A DNA stretch of 30,715 bases from Bacillota bacterium (lineage in GTDB: Bacteria; Bacillota_C; Negativicutes; Sporomusales; Sporomusaceae). The notes under the pieces are model-generated. The model saw only the letters and a program-made list of their open reading frames with translations. It was not told the origin of the DNA and did no database searches. Each line of letters opens with the position of its first letter. The first letter of the stretch is position 1. The stretch covers positions 1 to 30,715 of the forward strand of contig JAEZQV010000274.1 of NCBI GenBank assembly GCA_023441125.1. The letters run 5' to 3'. Of the stretch, positions 1 through 9,406 are shown one piece after another. A program made the translations under genes and the position numbers.

Positions 1-294
1 TTGCAAGGTATCCTGCCCGAAGATGTCCTGTGGCGGAAAAAGAGTCCCTATCCGAAGACCCATAACCCGGCCTACACCAAGGCTGTTGTCGGCGAGGCGC
101 TGGCCGTTTTAAATGACCCGGCATCGCCCCTGCAGCAACTGCTTGATATTGAGGCGCTGAAGGCGATTGCCGAAACCGATTTGTCGGCTTCCAACATTCC
201 CTGGTTCGGGCAGTTGATGAGCGGGCCGCAGCTGTTTGCCTATCTTGTTCAAACCGACCATTGGATGAGAGAATATAAAGTGCAAGTGGTATAA
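1..294 (+). CDS. asnB: Asparagine synthase (glutamine-hydrolysing), C-terminal end, partial
   Basis: This is the last 97 residues of a protein that begins before the window; the TTG at base 1 is not a real start. The segment LPEDVLWRKKSPYPKTHNP and the following helical tail match what I know of the C-terminal end of the synthetase domain of AsnB, which makes asparagine from aspartate using glutamine nitrogen and ATP. Full-length AsnB is about 600 residues, so only the tail after the ATP-pyrophosphatase core is visible and no catalytic residue can be checked. The stop is TAA and an inverted repeat follows 11 bases later. Confidence 0.8.
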   Translation: MQGILPEDVLWRKKSPYPKTHNPAYTKAVVGEALAVLNDPASPLQQLLDIEALKAIAETDLSASNIPWFGQLMSGPQLFAYLVQTDHWMREYKVQVV

Positions 295-305
295 AAATGA
301 TTACA

Positions 306-343
306 GCCGCACTGCGACTTCCTATACGGGAGCCCGGTGCGGC
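306..343. terminator. Inverted repeat between convergent genes, probable bidirectional terminator
   Basis: GCCGCAC and GTGCGGC form the outer stem, with an inner CTTCC/GGGAG stem. It lies between the convergent asnB and DUF1848 stops. There is no good T-run directly after it on the plus strand, so termination efficiency is uncertain. Confidence 0.45.
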
Positions 344-350
344 CGGTTTA

Positions 351-1289
351 TTAAAATAAAGAGGTTTGTTTAACGCGCCAGGAGTGAACGGCCTTGTCGG
401 TTATAATTTCATCGCCGCGCGGAAAACCGAGCAGCAGCGGAGAGGACGGGTCATGACGGGAGATATTTTTGGACACCGCTGTTGAACTGGTTGTGGCATA
501 GCAGTAAACACAGCCATGCGGGCAGCAGTCGTAGGCGCCAAGGTCAATACTTTCCAGGCATTGGCAGGCCGGGCGCTGGTTGGGATCTTTGCCGGCCTGA
601 AGGGCAGTGCCGAGGATAGCTGTCAGCAGGCCTGGGTCAATGCAGGCAGCCGGTGCTACACCATACGGCGTGAAATCAATAGCTTCCGCGCAGGTCACCA
701 AAGGGAGGCGGTAATGCCGGGCGATGGCGGCAAATCCCTGGACAAGCCGGTGTTTGTCAGAATCACTCACTGCCGTATCGGCAATACCTTTGGCCTTTGT
801 CCGCATTTTTGGATACAAATCAATAAAACTAATGCTGCAGCTATGTGTATAGCCGCTAAGACTGGCGCACATTTTATCAAAGGCCGCCAGATGATAGGGC
901 ACGGAAAATTCGTGGCTGATGATTACCGGATCATAGCGCCAGACGACACGGTGTTTACCGATACGGTCACTGAGCATTTTACATGTTTCGATGCTCTCGT
1001 TTTTTGCCGGCAAGCCTTTTTCCACGCGCTGGTCATACGGCGTGATGGTAAACTGGAAGTAATACGAAAATCCCAGTGCGTCAATAAGCGGCAGCTTGTT
1101 GAGCATTGGCCGGGGATTCTTTGTCCAAAAGACAATACAGTCGATTACGTCCGGGTTCAGGGGAACCTTGGCAATACGATTGGGATTGCGCGGATTCTGA
1201 ATAAGAACAAAGCCTGCTTGCAGACGGTTGACAAGCCATTGGGCATAAAAGGCCGGGATGTCTGTTCGTCTGCTGGCACTTATTATCAT
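351..1289 (-). CDS. DUF1848 family protein (radical-SAM-like iron-sulfur protein)
   Basis: The 312-residue protein begins MIISASRRTDIPAF, the hallmark start of the DUF1848 family, and ends with a cysteine-rich segment CCPHGCVYCYA (about residues 256-266) that resembles a radical-SAM Cx3CxxC cluster motif placed at the C-terminus instead of the N-terminus. Another cysteine pair (ACQCLES) precedes it. Family function is not established; I infer an Fe-S cluster and possibly SAM chemistry. The start is ATG with only a weak GGTGGTG upstream. The gene is alone on the minus strand and diverges from the ankyrin gene. A long open frame on the opposite strand (516-1319) is a shadow. Confidence 0.85.
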   Translation of the reverse strand: MIISASRRTDIPAFYAQWLVNRLQAGFVLIQNPRNPNRIAKVPLNPDVIDCIVFWTKNPRPMLNKLPLIDALGFSYYFQFTITPYDQRVEKGLPAKNESIETCKMLSDRIGKHRVVWRYDPVIISHEFSVPYHLAAFDKMCASLSGYTHSCSISFIDLYPKMRTKAKGIADTAVSDSDKHRLVQGFAAIARHYRLPLVTCAEAIDFTPYGVAPAACIDPGLLTAILGTALQAGKDPNQRPACQCLESIDLGAYDCCPHGCVYCYATTSSTAVSKNISRHDPSSPLLLGFPRGDEIITDKAVHSWRVKQTSLF

Positions 1290-1483
1290 GCAGCGGCACC
1301 ACCATATATTTATATTTAAGATATTACTATGTATTTGCTATTTTATTGTACAGGAAACAGTGGCTGCGTGCCACGGCGCAATTGTTAAGTTTTTCATGTT
1401 AAGCATGTCGATAAAAGGGAAAATGACCCTGAAAAGCGAATATAATAGATAGTTAATCTTACCTGCTGGAGAGTAAATTAATT

Positions 1484-2785
1484 ATGTGGGCAAAGATAAA
1501 AGATAAGACAAAAGAGTTCACAGCACAAATAAAGAGCGTTAAGGCACCGGCAGTTCCCAGGCCAAATGTAAGCGGAATGCTCGCCGGCGGCAAGAATGCC
1601 CTGAGCAAGTTTGCCGCCGGTCTGGAACCAAAGCACCTGATCTATTTTGCCTTGATTTTGCTGCCGGCAATTGTCGGTCTGGGGGCCTATTACGGCATTA
1701 TTGACAGTCAAGCCAAACTGGAAGAGGCTAACCTGCCGGAAAATCAGCTATCCCGTATGTCCATAAGCTTCACGGCCGATGATTTTGTCAAATATGCCGG
1801 CCGGGGCGAGAAAGAAATTACGGCGCTATTTTTAGAAGCAGGTATGTCGCCCGATTCCTACCGGAAAAGTGACGGGTACACACCGCTGCATGCGGCCGCG
1901 GCGTATGGGCGCATTGCCGTGGTACGGCAACTGCTGGAAAAAGGGGCCGATATCAATGCCCGTGACAAGGATGGGCAGACCGCGCTTATGAAAGCGGTCT
2001 GGAACAGTCATGCCGATGTGGCCGCCGCTTTGCTGCAAAAAGGCGCCAATATTACGGCCAGTGACAGTAAAGGCAATAATGTGGTGAGTATGGCCAAAAC
2101 CAGGAATGACCGCCGCACGCTGGATATCCTTGTCAGAGCCGGTGTGAAAGAACTTCAGGAAAACCTGAATAAACTGGCGCCGGCCGATAAAAAGCCGGAA
2201 TCATTGCCGAATACCAGTGTGACCAAACCCCAGGTCGCCCAAGTCACGCAAGCAGCAAATACCAAGGCGGGAGCTGCTAATGCGTTTGGCCCATCATCAC
2301 CGCCGCCAGGTGATCTTGTCCTCGCGTCAGGGTATGCCGGCGCAGTCGGCATAGGCAAATCGGTTGACAATCTGTATCAGCAGTTTGGTCAGCAAGCCGT
2401 TGTTGCCGGGGAAGAATATCTGTCCGGTTATAACTATCCGGTTTTACGAGCTTACCATCAAGGCTCCGGCTTGCCGTCCCTGACGGTTTTCTTTGCCAAA
2501 AGCAAACAAGGGCCGGATAAGGTCGTGACCGCGATCCGTGTTTTGGATGACCGCTATAAGACGGCAACCGGGATTGGCGTAGGCGGCACGCTGGGTGAAC
2601 TAAGGCGGGCCGGCAATATAAGCTCCATCCAGTACACCGATTCACTGTATGCTATTGCTAAAGACAGTAAGATGCGCTATGAACTTGACATCAGCGCCGA
2701 CAACATGCCTGTTGCCTGGCTAAACGGCGGCGATTCCAATACACTGCCGGATGATATGAAAATCCGGAGTATTTACATCTTTTAG
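1484..2785 (+). CDS. Membrane-anchored ankyrin-repeat protein
   Basis: The 433-residue protein has a charged N-terminus, one hydrophobic segment (about residues 50-71, LIYFALILLPAIVGLG), then two or three ankyrin repeats (about 117-215) with typical motifs DGYTPLHAAAAYGR and DKDGQTALMKA, a Pro/Ala/Gln-rich linker (about 230-275) and a C-terminal domain of about 155 residues. The C-terminal part contains IGVGGTLGELR, reminiscent of small domains in Negativicutes cell-envelope proteins; I do not recognise it firmly. Topology suggests an anchored protein with the repeats on the outer face, but orientation is an inference. The start has GGAGAG about 11 bases upstream, and a TATAAT lies at 1441-1446 without a good -35. 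Function unknown; ankyrin repeats normally bind proteins. Confidence 0.8.
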   Translation: MWAKIKDKTKEFTAQIKSVKAPAVPRPNVSGMLAGGKNALSKFAAGLEPKHLIYFALILLPAIVGLGAYYGIIDSQAKLEEANLPENQLSRMSISFTADDFVKYAGRGEKEITALFLEAGMSPDSYRKSDGYTPLHAAAAYGRIAVVRQLLEKGADINARDKDGQTALMKAVWNSHADVAAALLQKGANITASDSKGNNVVSMAKTRNDRRTLDILVRAGVKELQENLNKLAPADKKPESLPNTSVTKPQVAQVTQAANTKAGAANAFGPSSPPPGDLVLASGYAGAVGIGKSVDNLYQQFGQQAVVAGEEYLSGYNYPVLRAYHQGSGLPSLTVFFAKSKQGPDKVVTAIRVLDDRYKTATGIGVGGTLGELRRAGNISSIQYTDSLYAIAKDSKMRYELDISADNMPVAWLNGGDSNTLPDDMKIRSIYIF

Positions 2786-2795
2786 CTGATTTTTA

Positions 2796-2824
2796 TTGAC
2801 AACCGCTAGCCGGTATGGTATCCT
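2796..2824 (+). promoter_or_regulatory. Promoter of metY leader
   Basis: TTGACA (2796-2801), 17-base spacer, TATCCT (2819-2824) preceded by TGG, i.e. an extended -10. The expected transcript start is near 2831, leaving a leader of about 140 bases before metY. Confidence 0.65.
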
Positions 2825-2876
2825 CAGATTACAATGTTACATCGGTGCTGTTGCACTCAGGCTGATTAGATAGACT

Positions 2877-2926
2877 AAAGGCCAGGAATTACCCGGAAGG
2901 GATAATTCTTTGGTCTTTTCTTTTTG
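2877..2926 (+). terminator. Intrinsic terminator in the metY leader (candidate attenuator)
   Basis: A long stem (AAAGGCCAGGAATTACCC paired, with a T and an A bulge, to the complementary run ending TTTGGTCTTT) closes on a GGAA loop and is followed by TCTTTTT. It lies inside the leader, downstream of the metY promoter and 43 bases before the metY start, so metY transcription must read through it. A small GTGC-TGTT-GCAC hairpin (2845-2856) precedes it. I see neither an S-box (SAM-I) nor a T-box signature, so the sensor, if any, is unassigned. Confidence 0.7.
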
Positions 2927-2947
2927 CCCTAAAAACCATATAACTAA

Positions 2948-4255
<1,308 letters not shown>

Positions 4256-4297
4256 TCCTTGTAAGATTTGCAGCAACTGATTTGTTTTCAGCAAAGC

Positions 4298-4341
4298 AAA
4301 AGGCTAAGATGATTTCGCAAGCGTCTTAAGCCTTTTGTTTT
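4298..4341 (+). terminator. Intrinsic terminator after metY
   Basis: AAAAGGCT-AAGA pairs with TCTT-A-AGCCTTTT and is followed by GTTTTAG. It sits only 20 bases before the next start codon, and no clear promoter is visible after it, so the downstream genes may depend on read-through. Confidence 0.8.
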
Positions 4342-4360
4342 AGTTGGGAGAGGAGAAACT

Positions 4361-5191
4361 ATGCCGTCATCACTTAAAGCTAAAATAATTAAACATGCTC
4401 AGCGTCTGGGCGCTGACCTCATTGGCTTTGCCCCTGTTGCCAGATGGGCCGAACACAAGGAGGTACCCGAGCTCTTCCGGCCGGAGGTTATTTGGCCGCA
4501 GGCCAAAACCGTTATTGTGCTCGGTATTCCGGTTTTATTGCCAATCCTGGAGACTACGCCGTCTATTTACTACAGTGAATTATACAATACCACCAACCGG
4601 CTGCTGGATGAAATCGGCTACCGACTGTCCGTGTATTTAAATAAAAACGGTCAGGCCGCCATCTTCTTCCCGCGTGATGCCTATGGCGATATCAAGGTGC
4701 TGGTTGAGAACCCCAATGCGGCGTTCAGCCATGTGTTTGCCGCCAAGTATGCCGGCCTCGGCACCATTGGCTATAACCATACCCTGCTGAACCCGGCATA
4801 CGGGCCCCGGGTCAGATATGTATCGGTGTTTACCGAAGCCGAATTGCCGGCCGATCCACTGGTTGAGAAAGACCTTTGCGTGCAATGCCGGCTATGCCAG
4901 CGCCTGTGCCCGTCCCAGGCATTTACCACCAGAGAGGATTCCGTCATTGCCGCTATGAACAAAGAAGCCTGCGCCAAACATCACCATACTCTGCGGGAAG
5001 AACACCGGTACCCCTGCGGTATTTGCATTAAGGTATGCCCGGTCGGGCAGGACCGCAAGCTGTACACAACAGGTAACAGCAAACTGTATCTGGAGGAACC
5101 GGCAGCCATAGCGGCCGACCCGGCCGATCCGCGCTACCGCCACTGGGTGCATGTGCGCAAATTCGGCTCAAAGGGCAGCCGGATTTATTAA
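4361..5191 (+). CDS. Two-[4Fe-4S] ferredoxin-type protein, epoxyqueuosine-reductase-like
   Basis: A 276-residue protein. An N-terminal domain (about 1-165; KIIKHAQRLGADLIGFAPVARW) resembles the catalytic domain of QueG and reductive-dehalogenase-like proteins. Two [4Fe-4S] motifs follow: C173-x2-C-x2-C-x3-C183-P, and C219-x2-C-x3-C226-P with a further Cys at 204 as the likely fourth ligand. True QueG proteins are longer, about 350-380 residues, usually with HEAT-like repeats at the end; these are absent here. It starts an operon-like run with the lipoprotein (27-base gap) and the PLP enzyme. Context suggests electron transfer or reductive chemistry linked to sulfur or methionine metabolism rather than tRNA modification; this is inference. 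The RBS is GGAGAGGAG. Confidence 0.75.
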   Translation: MPSSLKAKIIKHAQRLGADLIGFAPVARWAEHKEVPELFRPEVIWPQAKTVIVLGIPVLLPILETTPSIYYSELYNTTNRLLDEIGYRLSVYLNKNGQAAIFFPRDAYGDIKVLVENPNAAFSHVFAAKYAGLGTIGYNHTLLNPAYGPRVRYVSVFTEAELPADPLVEKDLCVQCRLCQRLCPSQAFTTREDSVIAAMNKEACAKHHHTLREEHRYPCGICIKVCPVGQDRKLYTTGNSKLYLEEPAAIAADPADPRYRHWVHVRKFGSKGSRIY

Positions 5192-5218
5192 TAAGGAATC
5201 GTGGGAGGTTTTTCAGGA

Positions 5219-6058
5219 ATGAACAAGAATACTAAATTCATTGCCTTGTTTATTACCATCCTAAGCATGCTGCTTGTCGCCACCGGCTGTGGCCAGCAGC
5301 AGCCGGCCGCGACTGCCGGTACACAAAGTCCTGCTGCCGCCAAGGCAATCAAAGTGGGGGTAACTGCCGGACCCCATGCCGAAATTATGGAAGTGGTCAA
5401 AAAAGTGGCGGAAAAGGACGGTCTGAAGATCCAGATTGTAGAGTTCAATGATTATATGCAGCCCAATATTGCCTTGAACCAGGGGGACATTGACGTCAAC
5501 AGCTACCAGCATCAGCCCTGGCTTGACAATCAGATAAAAGACCGCAAATATGAATTGGTGTCAGTGGCCAAAACCATTATTTTTCCCATGGGCATTTATT
5601 CTAAGAAAGTGAAAAACATCAATGACCTGCAGCCGGGAGCCACCGTGGCTGTGCCGAACGACCCGACCAATGGCGCCAGAGCGCTTAAGATTCTGGAAAA
5701 AAGCGGTGTGCTAAAACTCAAAGACAATACCGGGATAACCGCTTCCGTCAACGATATCGTGGCGAACCCCAAGAATATTAAAATCAAGGAAATTGATGCG
5801 GCGCAGATTCCCCGCTCCATGGATGATGTCGATATCGCGGCTATTAATACCAACTACGCGATGGTGGCCGGCTTAATTCCGAACAAAGACGCCATCGCCA
5901 TCGAAGATGCGAATTCGCCTTACGCCAATTTGCTGGTTGTGCGAACCGCCGATAAGGATAACCCTGTTTTTCAAAAGCTCATCAAAGCCTACCATTCTGA
6001 TGAGGTTAAAAAATATGTAGAAGACAAATATGCAGGGTCTGTCGCAGTTACCTGGTAA
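5219..6058 (+). CDS. metQ: MetQ/NlpA-family substrate-binding lipoprotein
   Basis: I place the start at ATG 5219 (279 residues), because GGGAGG at 5203-5208 lies ten bases upstream; an in-frame GTG at 5201 would contain the RBS. Signal peptide with lipobox LLVATGC, then an Ala/Gln-rich linker. The mature part carries NlpA-family features: KVGVTAGPHAEIMEVVK, QPNIALNQGDIDVNSYQHQPWL and VAVPNDPTNGARALKILE. Family members bind methionine for a MetNI importer. No metN or metI gene is adjacent, so it is an orphan binding protein that may serve a transporter encoded elsewhere. It lies between the Fe-S protein and a Cys/Met PLP enzyme, both at 27 bases, supporting a sulfur amino-acid role. Confidence 0.9.
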   Translation: MNKNTKFIALFITILSMLLVATGCGQQQPAATAGTQSPAAAKAIKVGVTAGPHAEIMEVVKKVAEKDGLKIQIVEFNDYMQPNIALNQGDIDVNSYQHQPWLDNQIKDRKYELVSVAKTIIFPMGIYSKKVKNINDLQPGATVAVPNDPTNGARALKILEKSGVLKLKDNTGITASVNDIVANPKNIKIKEIDAAQIPRSMDDVDIAAINTNYAMVAGLIPNKDAIAIEDANSPYANLLVVRTADKDNPVFQKLIKAYHSDEVKKYVEDKYAGSVAVTW

Positions 6059-6085
6059 TTGGCGCCAGACAGGAAGGGGTAAACC

Positions 6086-7207
6086 ATGGATTTTGCAACC
6101 AAGGCCATTCATTTGGGACATGAAGCAGAGCAAGCAACCGGAGCGGTTTCGCCGCCGATTTACTTAACAACAACTTTTGAACGTGAGCCTGACGGCAGCT
6201 ATCCACGCGGGTATGTTTACTCCCGGCTGTCCAACCCTAACCGGGATGCGCTCGAAAAATGCCTGGCCGCACTGGAAAACGGGGCGGGGGCAGCGGCCTT
6301 TTCTTCCGGCCTGGCGGCCATTATGGCTTTGCTGCAGGCGCTGGCTCCCGGCGACCATGTATTATCTTCCAAAGACCTGTATCACGGTACCGTTCATATG
6401 TTTGAGGATATTTTTGCCCCCTGGGGGCTTACTGTTACTTTTGTTGATACCACCGATTTGGCGGCAATCGAGGCCGCGATCCGGCCTAACACGAAATTAG
6501 TATTTTTGGAGACACCTTCGAATCCGACTTTGAAGATAACCGATATTGCTCAGGCGGCGGCCATCGCCCACCGGGCCGGCGCCCTGGTGGCCTGCGACAA
6601 CACCTGGGCTACGCCGGTTCTGCAGCGGCCGCTGGATTTGGGAGCCGACTTCGTCATTCACTCCACCTCCAAATATTTTGGCGGCCACAGTGATGTCCTG
6701 GGGGGCGCACTTATCAGCAAACACAATGATAAGTTTTTCCAAAAAATACAAATGATTCAGCGGATTGGCGGGGCAGTGCCGTCGCCCTTTGACTGCTGGC
6801 TGGTATTGCGGGGCGTGCAGACTATGCCCTGTCGGGTCCAGAATCAGACAAACAGTGCCGGCAAAATTGCCGAATTCCTAAATCAGCACCCGCAAATCGA
6901 AAAAGTGTATTATCCCGGTCTGGCGAGTCATCCGGGCCATGAGATCGCCGCCAGGCAAATGAGTGCCTTTGGCGCCATGATGTCCTTCCAGGTGCGCGGC
7001 GGCAAAGCGGCGGCTCTGACTCTGACCGGAAACCTGAAGATCATTTCCCGCGCCACCAGTTTGGGCGGGGTAGAAAGCCTGATAGAACACCGGGCTTCCA
7101 TCGAGGGCCCCGGCAGCCTTACGCCTGACAACCTGCTCAGATTCTCAGTCGGTCTGGAGAATGCAGATGATTTAATTGCTGATTTGACGCAGGCGTTGGT
7201 GAAGTAA
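6086..7207 (+). CDS. Cystathionine gamma-synthase/gamma-lyase family PLP enzyme
   Basis: This 373-residue protein is of the same fold family as MetY but the shorter CGS/CGL type. The PLP lysine is K196 in HSTSKYFGGHSD; the cofactor Asp is in CDNTWATP; the YSRLSNPNRDALE segment and the C-terminal SLGGVESLIEHRAS motif fit the family. The HSD (rather than HGT) after the lysine motif is common in gamma-synthases/lyases. Sequence alone does not separate gamma-synthase, gamma-lyase or methionine gamma-lyase. RBS AGGAAGGGG. It ends the sulfur operon; the next gene has its own promoter. Confidence 0.88.
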   Translation: MDFATKAIHLGHEAEQATGAVSPPIYLTTTFEREPDGSYPRGYVYSRLSNPNRDALEKCLAALENGAGAAAFSSGLAAIMALLQALAPGDHVLSSKDLYHGTVHMFEDIFAPWGLTVTFVDTTDLAAIEAAIRPNTKLVFLETPSNPTLKITDIAQAAAIAHRAGALVACDNTWATPVLQRPLDLGADFVIHSTSKYFGGHSDVLGGALISKHNDKFFQKIQMIQRIGGAVPSPFDCWLVLRGVQTMPCRVQNQTNSAGKIAEFLNQHPQIEKVYYPGLASHPGHEIAARQMSAFGAMMSFQVRGGKAAALTLTGNLKIISRATSLGGVESLIEHRASIEGPGSLTPDNLLRFSVGLENADDLIADLTQALVK

Positions 7208-7236
7208 TTACATATTGATAAATTATTAAATGGGCA

Positions 7237-7265
7237 TTGACAAAATATATGGCTAATAGTAGTAT
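7237..7265 (+). promoter_or_regulatory. Promoter of the cooS-like operon
   Basis: TTGACA (7237-7242), 17-base spacer, TAGTAT (7260-7265; four of six consensus bases). The predicted start near 7272 leaves a leader of roughly 190 bases before the CooS start codon. Confidence 0.6.
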
Positions 7266-7271
7266 ATGAGC

Positions 7272-7424
7272 ATCAACTACATATTTTGCTTTTATCCGGG
7301 GAGTGCCGGCTCCTATATGGACAATCCAGCGTTGCAAAGTATATTGCCCATACGGTAATCATTTCGGGTTGAAGTAAGGCATAGTCATAAAAAAGCTCCT
7401 TTCCCTGCGGAAAGAGCTTTTTTT
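7272..7424 (+). promoter_or_regulatory. Structured leader with terminator upstream of the cooS-like gene
   Basis: The leader contains a GGAG/CTCC hairpin near 7300, a hairpin ATTGCC-CATAC-GGTAAT (7343-7359), and a strong intrinsic terminator (7389-7424: AAAAAAGCTC, loop region, GAGCTTTTTTT) that ends 36 bases before the start codon. The terminator could simply end the preceding sulfur operon. Since a good promoter lies before it, it may equally act as an attenuator. I do not recognise a known riboswitch class. Confidence 0.55.
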
Positions 7425-7460
7425 CTAGGAAGCAATGAAAGCAACTACTTGGAGGTAACT

Positions 7461-9392
7461 ATGAGTTTTGACGCCATTAATGAGTACCGCAAAACCTTTC
7501 CCTCGAAAGCGCAAGTGATTGAACAAACGCCTGATCCGGGTGTCCGGGACATGCTTACTCATTTAGATAAGGCCGGTATCCCTACCGTCTTTGACCGGTT
7601 TGACGCGCAAAAGCCGCATTGCAGCTTCGGCCTGGCAGGAACTTGCTGCCGGATTTGCAATATGGGGCCTTGCCGAATTACGGAGAAAAGCCCTAAAGGC
7701 GTCTGCGGCGCTGATGCCCATGTCATTGTGGCCCGCAATATTCTGCGCTGGGTAGCAGCCGGCGTAGCCGCCCACGGTTCACGCGGGCGGGAAGTGCTGC
7801 TGGCGCTGAAAAAAGCCGCCAGCGGCCAGGTCGCACTGCCGCTTCTGGGACAGGAGAAAATTGTCGCTACGGCTAAAGCCTTCGGCATTTATGCAGAAGA
7901 AAAAACAGTGACCCAGCTGGCCGAACAACTGGCCGATCTGCTGCTGGAAGACATGGCCCGCGCCGTTCCGGCCCCACACCGGACGATTGCCGCCATGGCC
8001 CCGCCGGAACGGGTGCAGACCTGGTCAGAGCTGGATATTATCCCCGTCGGCTCCTATCATGAAGTATTTGAAGCCCTGCACCGCACCGGTACCGGCACCG
8101 ACGGCGACTGGGAAAATCTCATGAAACAGCTGCTGCGCTGCGGTCTGGCTTTTTCCTGGAACAGTGTGCTGGGGCCGTCTATTGCCGCCGACTGTCTGTA
8201 TGGGCCGCCCAAACGCAGTTTTATTGACACAAATTTTGCTTCCATAAAACAAGAATATGTTAATATTGCCCTGCACGGCCATTCGCCGGTGCTGCCGTCG
8301 GCGCTGGTACAGGCCAGCCGGGAGCCGGAGCTTGTTGAACTGGCCAAAGCCCAGGGGGCGGCCGGTATCCGTTTATACGGCATTTGCTGTTCCGGCTTAT
8401 CTTCGCTGTACCGCTACGGCGAGGTTCAGCCACTAAGTAATGCCCTTGGCGCCGAGTTGGTCATGGGAACAGGTGCCCTCGACGCCTGGGTGGCCGACTT
8501 GCAGGATATTTATCCGGGAATTATGGATGTCGCCGCCTGCTTCCATACCAAAGTAATTACCACCAGCGATTCCTGCCGTTTGCCCGGCGCTACCCATATT
8601 GCCTTTGATCATCAGCACGCCAATATGGACCAGATTCACAGCCAGGCGAAAGCCATTGTCAAGCTGGCCGTGCAAAATTATTCCGCCCGCCAGCAGCAGA
8701 ATGTGTATATACCGGCAGTCAGCTTAGCGGCCGAGGTCGGTTTCTCAGTGGAGAACATCACCCAGGCCTTTGGCAGCCTGGACGAGCTGGCGGCCTTGCT
8801 TAAGAGCGGCAAAATCAAAGGCATCGTCAATCTTGTCGGCTGCAATAACCCCAAGGTTGTCTATGAACAGGCCATTGTGCAAGTAGCGGATACCTTGCTG
8901 GCCAATGACATTATTGTTCTGACCAATGGCTGCGCTTCGCTCCCGCTCTTAAAAATGGGCTATTGCACCCGGCAGGCCCTGGATAAGGCCGGCCCCGGCC
9001 TGCAGGAAATATTGGCCGAGCGCAAACTGCCGCCGGTATGGCATATGGGCGAATGTCTGGATAATGCCAGGGCTTCCGGCTTATTCCGCGCCTTGGCCGA
9101 CAAATGCGGCCAGCCGCTGAAGAACATGCCGTTGGCATTCGCCAGCCCCGAATGGTCTAATGAAAAAGGGGTGGGTGCCGCTCTCAGTTTCCGGTTAATG
9201 GGTCTTAATTCGTATCACTGCATTCCGGCGCCGGTGCAGGGGTCGGACAAAGTAGCCAATTTCTTTGCCCATGACACGCAGGCGCTGCTTGGCTCGGTCA
9301 TGGTCGTGGTGCCTGAGCCGCTCGCTTTAGGGCAGAGAATTGTCGATGATCTGGCGCAAAGAAGACGTACACTGGCATGGAACAGCAAATAA
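7461..9392 (+). CDS. CooS-like (Ni,Fe carbon monoxide dehydrogenase family) protein with an altered C-cluster site
   Basis: 643 residues from ATG 7461 (GGAGGT just upstream; the earlier in-frame TTG lies in the RBS). The D/B-cluster cysteines are intact: C54, C62, C63, C66, C71, C82. C-cluster ligands of CODH can be placed as H274 (HGHSP), C310 (GICCSG), C461 (GCNNPK), C491 (NGCAS) and C532 (HMGEC); a lysine matching the catalytic Lys is K569. The position of the remaining ligand, Cys in the usual DVQCIMP motif, is Asp349 (DLQDIYP). The histidine ladder after AAH (H105) reads GSRGRE, so the two following His of the proton path are missing. CO oxidation is therefore doubtful; a Ni-free or modified cluster, or another redox reaction, is possible. 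It heads an operon with an ABC importer and larE. Confidence 0.88.
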   Translation: MSFDAINEYRKTFPSKAQVIEQTPDPGVRDMLTHLDKAGIPTVFDRFDAQKPHCSFGLAGTCCRICNMGPCRITEKSPKGVCGADAHVIVARNILRWVAAGVAAHGSRGREVLLALKKAASGQVALPLLGQEKIVATAKAFGIYAEEKTVTQLAEQLADLLLEDMARAVPAPHRTIAAMAPPERVQTWSELDIIPVGSYHEVFEALHRTGTGTDGDWENLMKQLLRCGLAFSWNSVLGPSIAADCLYGPPKRSFIDTNFASIKQEYVNIALHGHSPVLPSALVQASREPELVELAKAQGAAGIRLYGICCSGLSSLYRYGEVQPLSNALGAELVMGTGALDAWVADLQDIYPGIMDVAACFHTKVITTSDSCRLPGATHIAFDHQHANMDQIHSQAKAIVKLAVQNYSARQQQNVYIPAVSLAAEVGFSVENITQAFGSLDELAALLKSGKIKGIVNLVGCNNPKVVYEQAIVQVADTLLANDIIVLTNGCASLPLLKMGYCTRQALDKAGPGLQEILAERKLPPVWHMGECLDNARASGLFRALADKCGQPLKNMPLAFASPEWSNEKGVGAALSFRLMGLNSYHCIPAPVQGSDKVANFFAHDTQALLGSVMVVVPEPLALGQRIVDDLAQRRRTLAWNSK

Positions 9393-9406
9393 ACAGGAGG
9401 TATATC

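Noticed and set aside
516..1319. Long plus-strand open frame opposite the DUF1848 gene
   Set aside because: It is antisense to a gene with recognisable family motifs, lacks an RBS and has no family-like sequence.
7461..9392. Calling the gene a standard CO dehydrogenase of the Wood-Ljungdahl pathway
   Set aside because: No acetyl-CoA synthase, cooC or cooF is nearby, and a C-cluster ligand position is changed.
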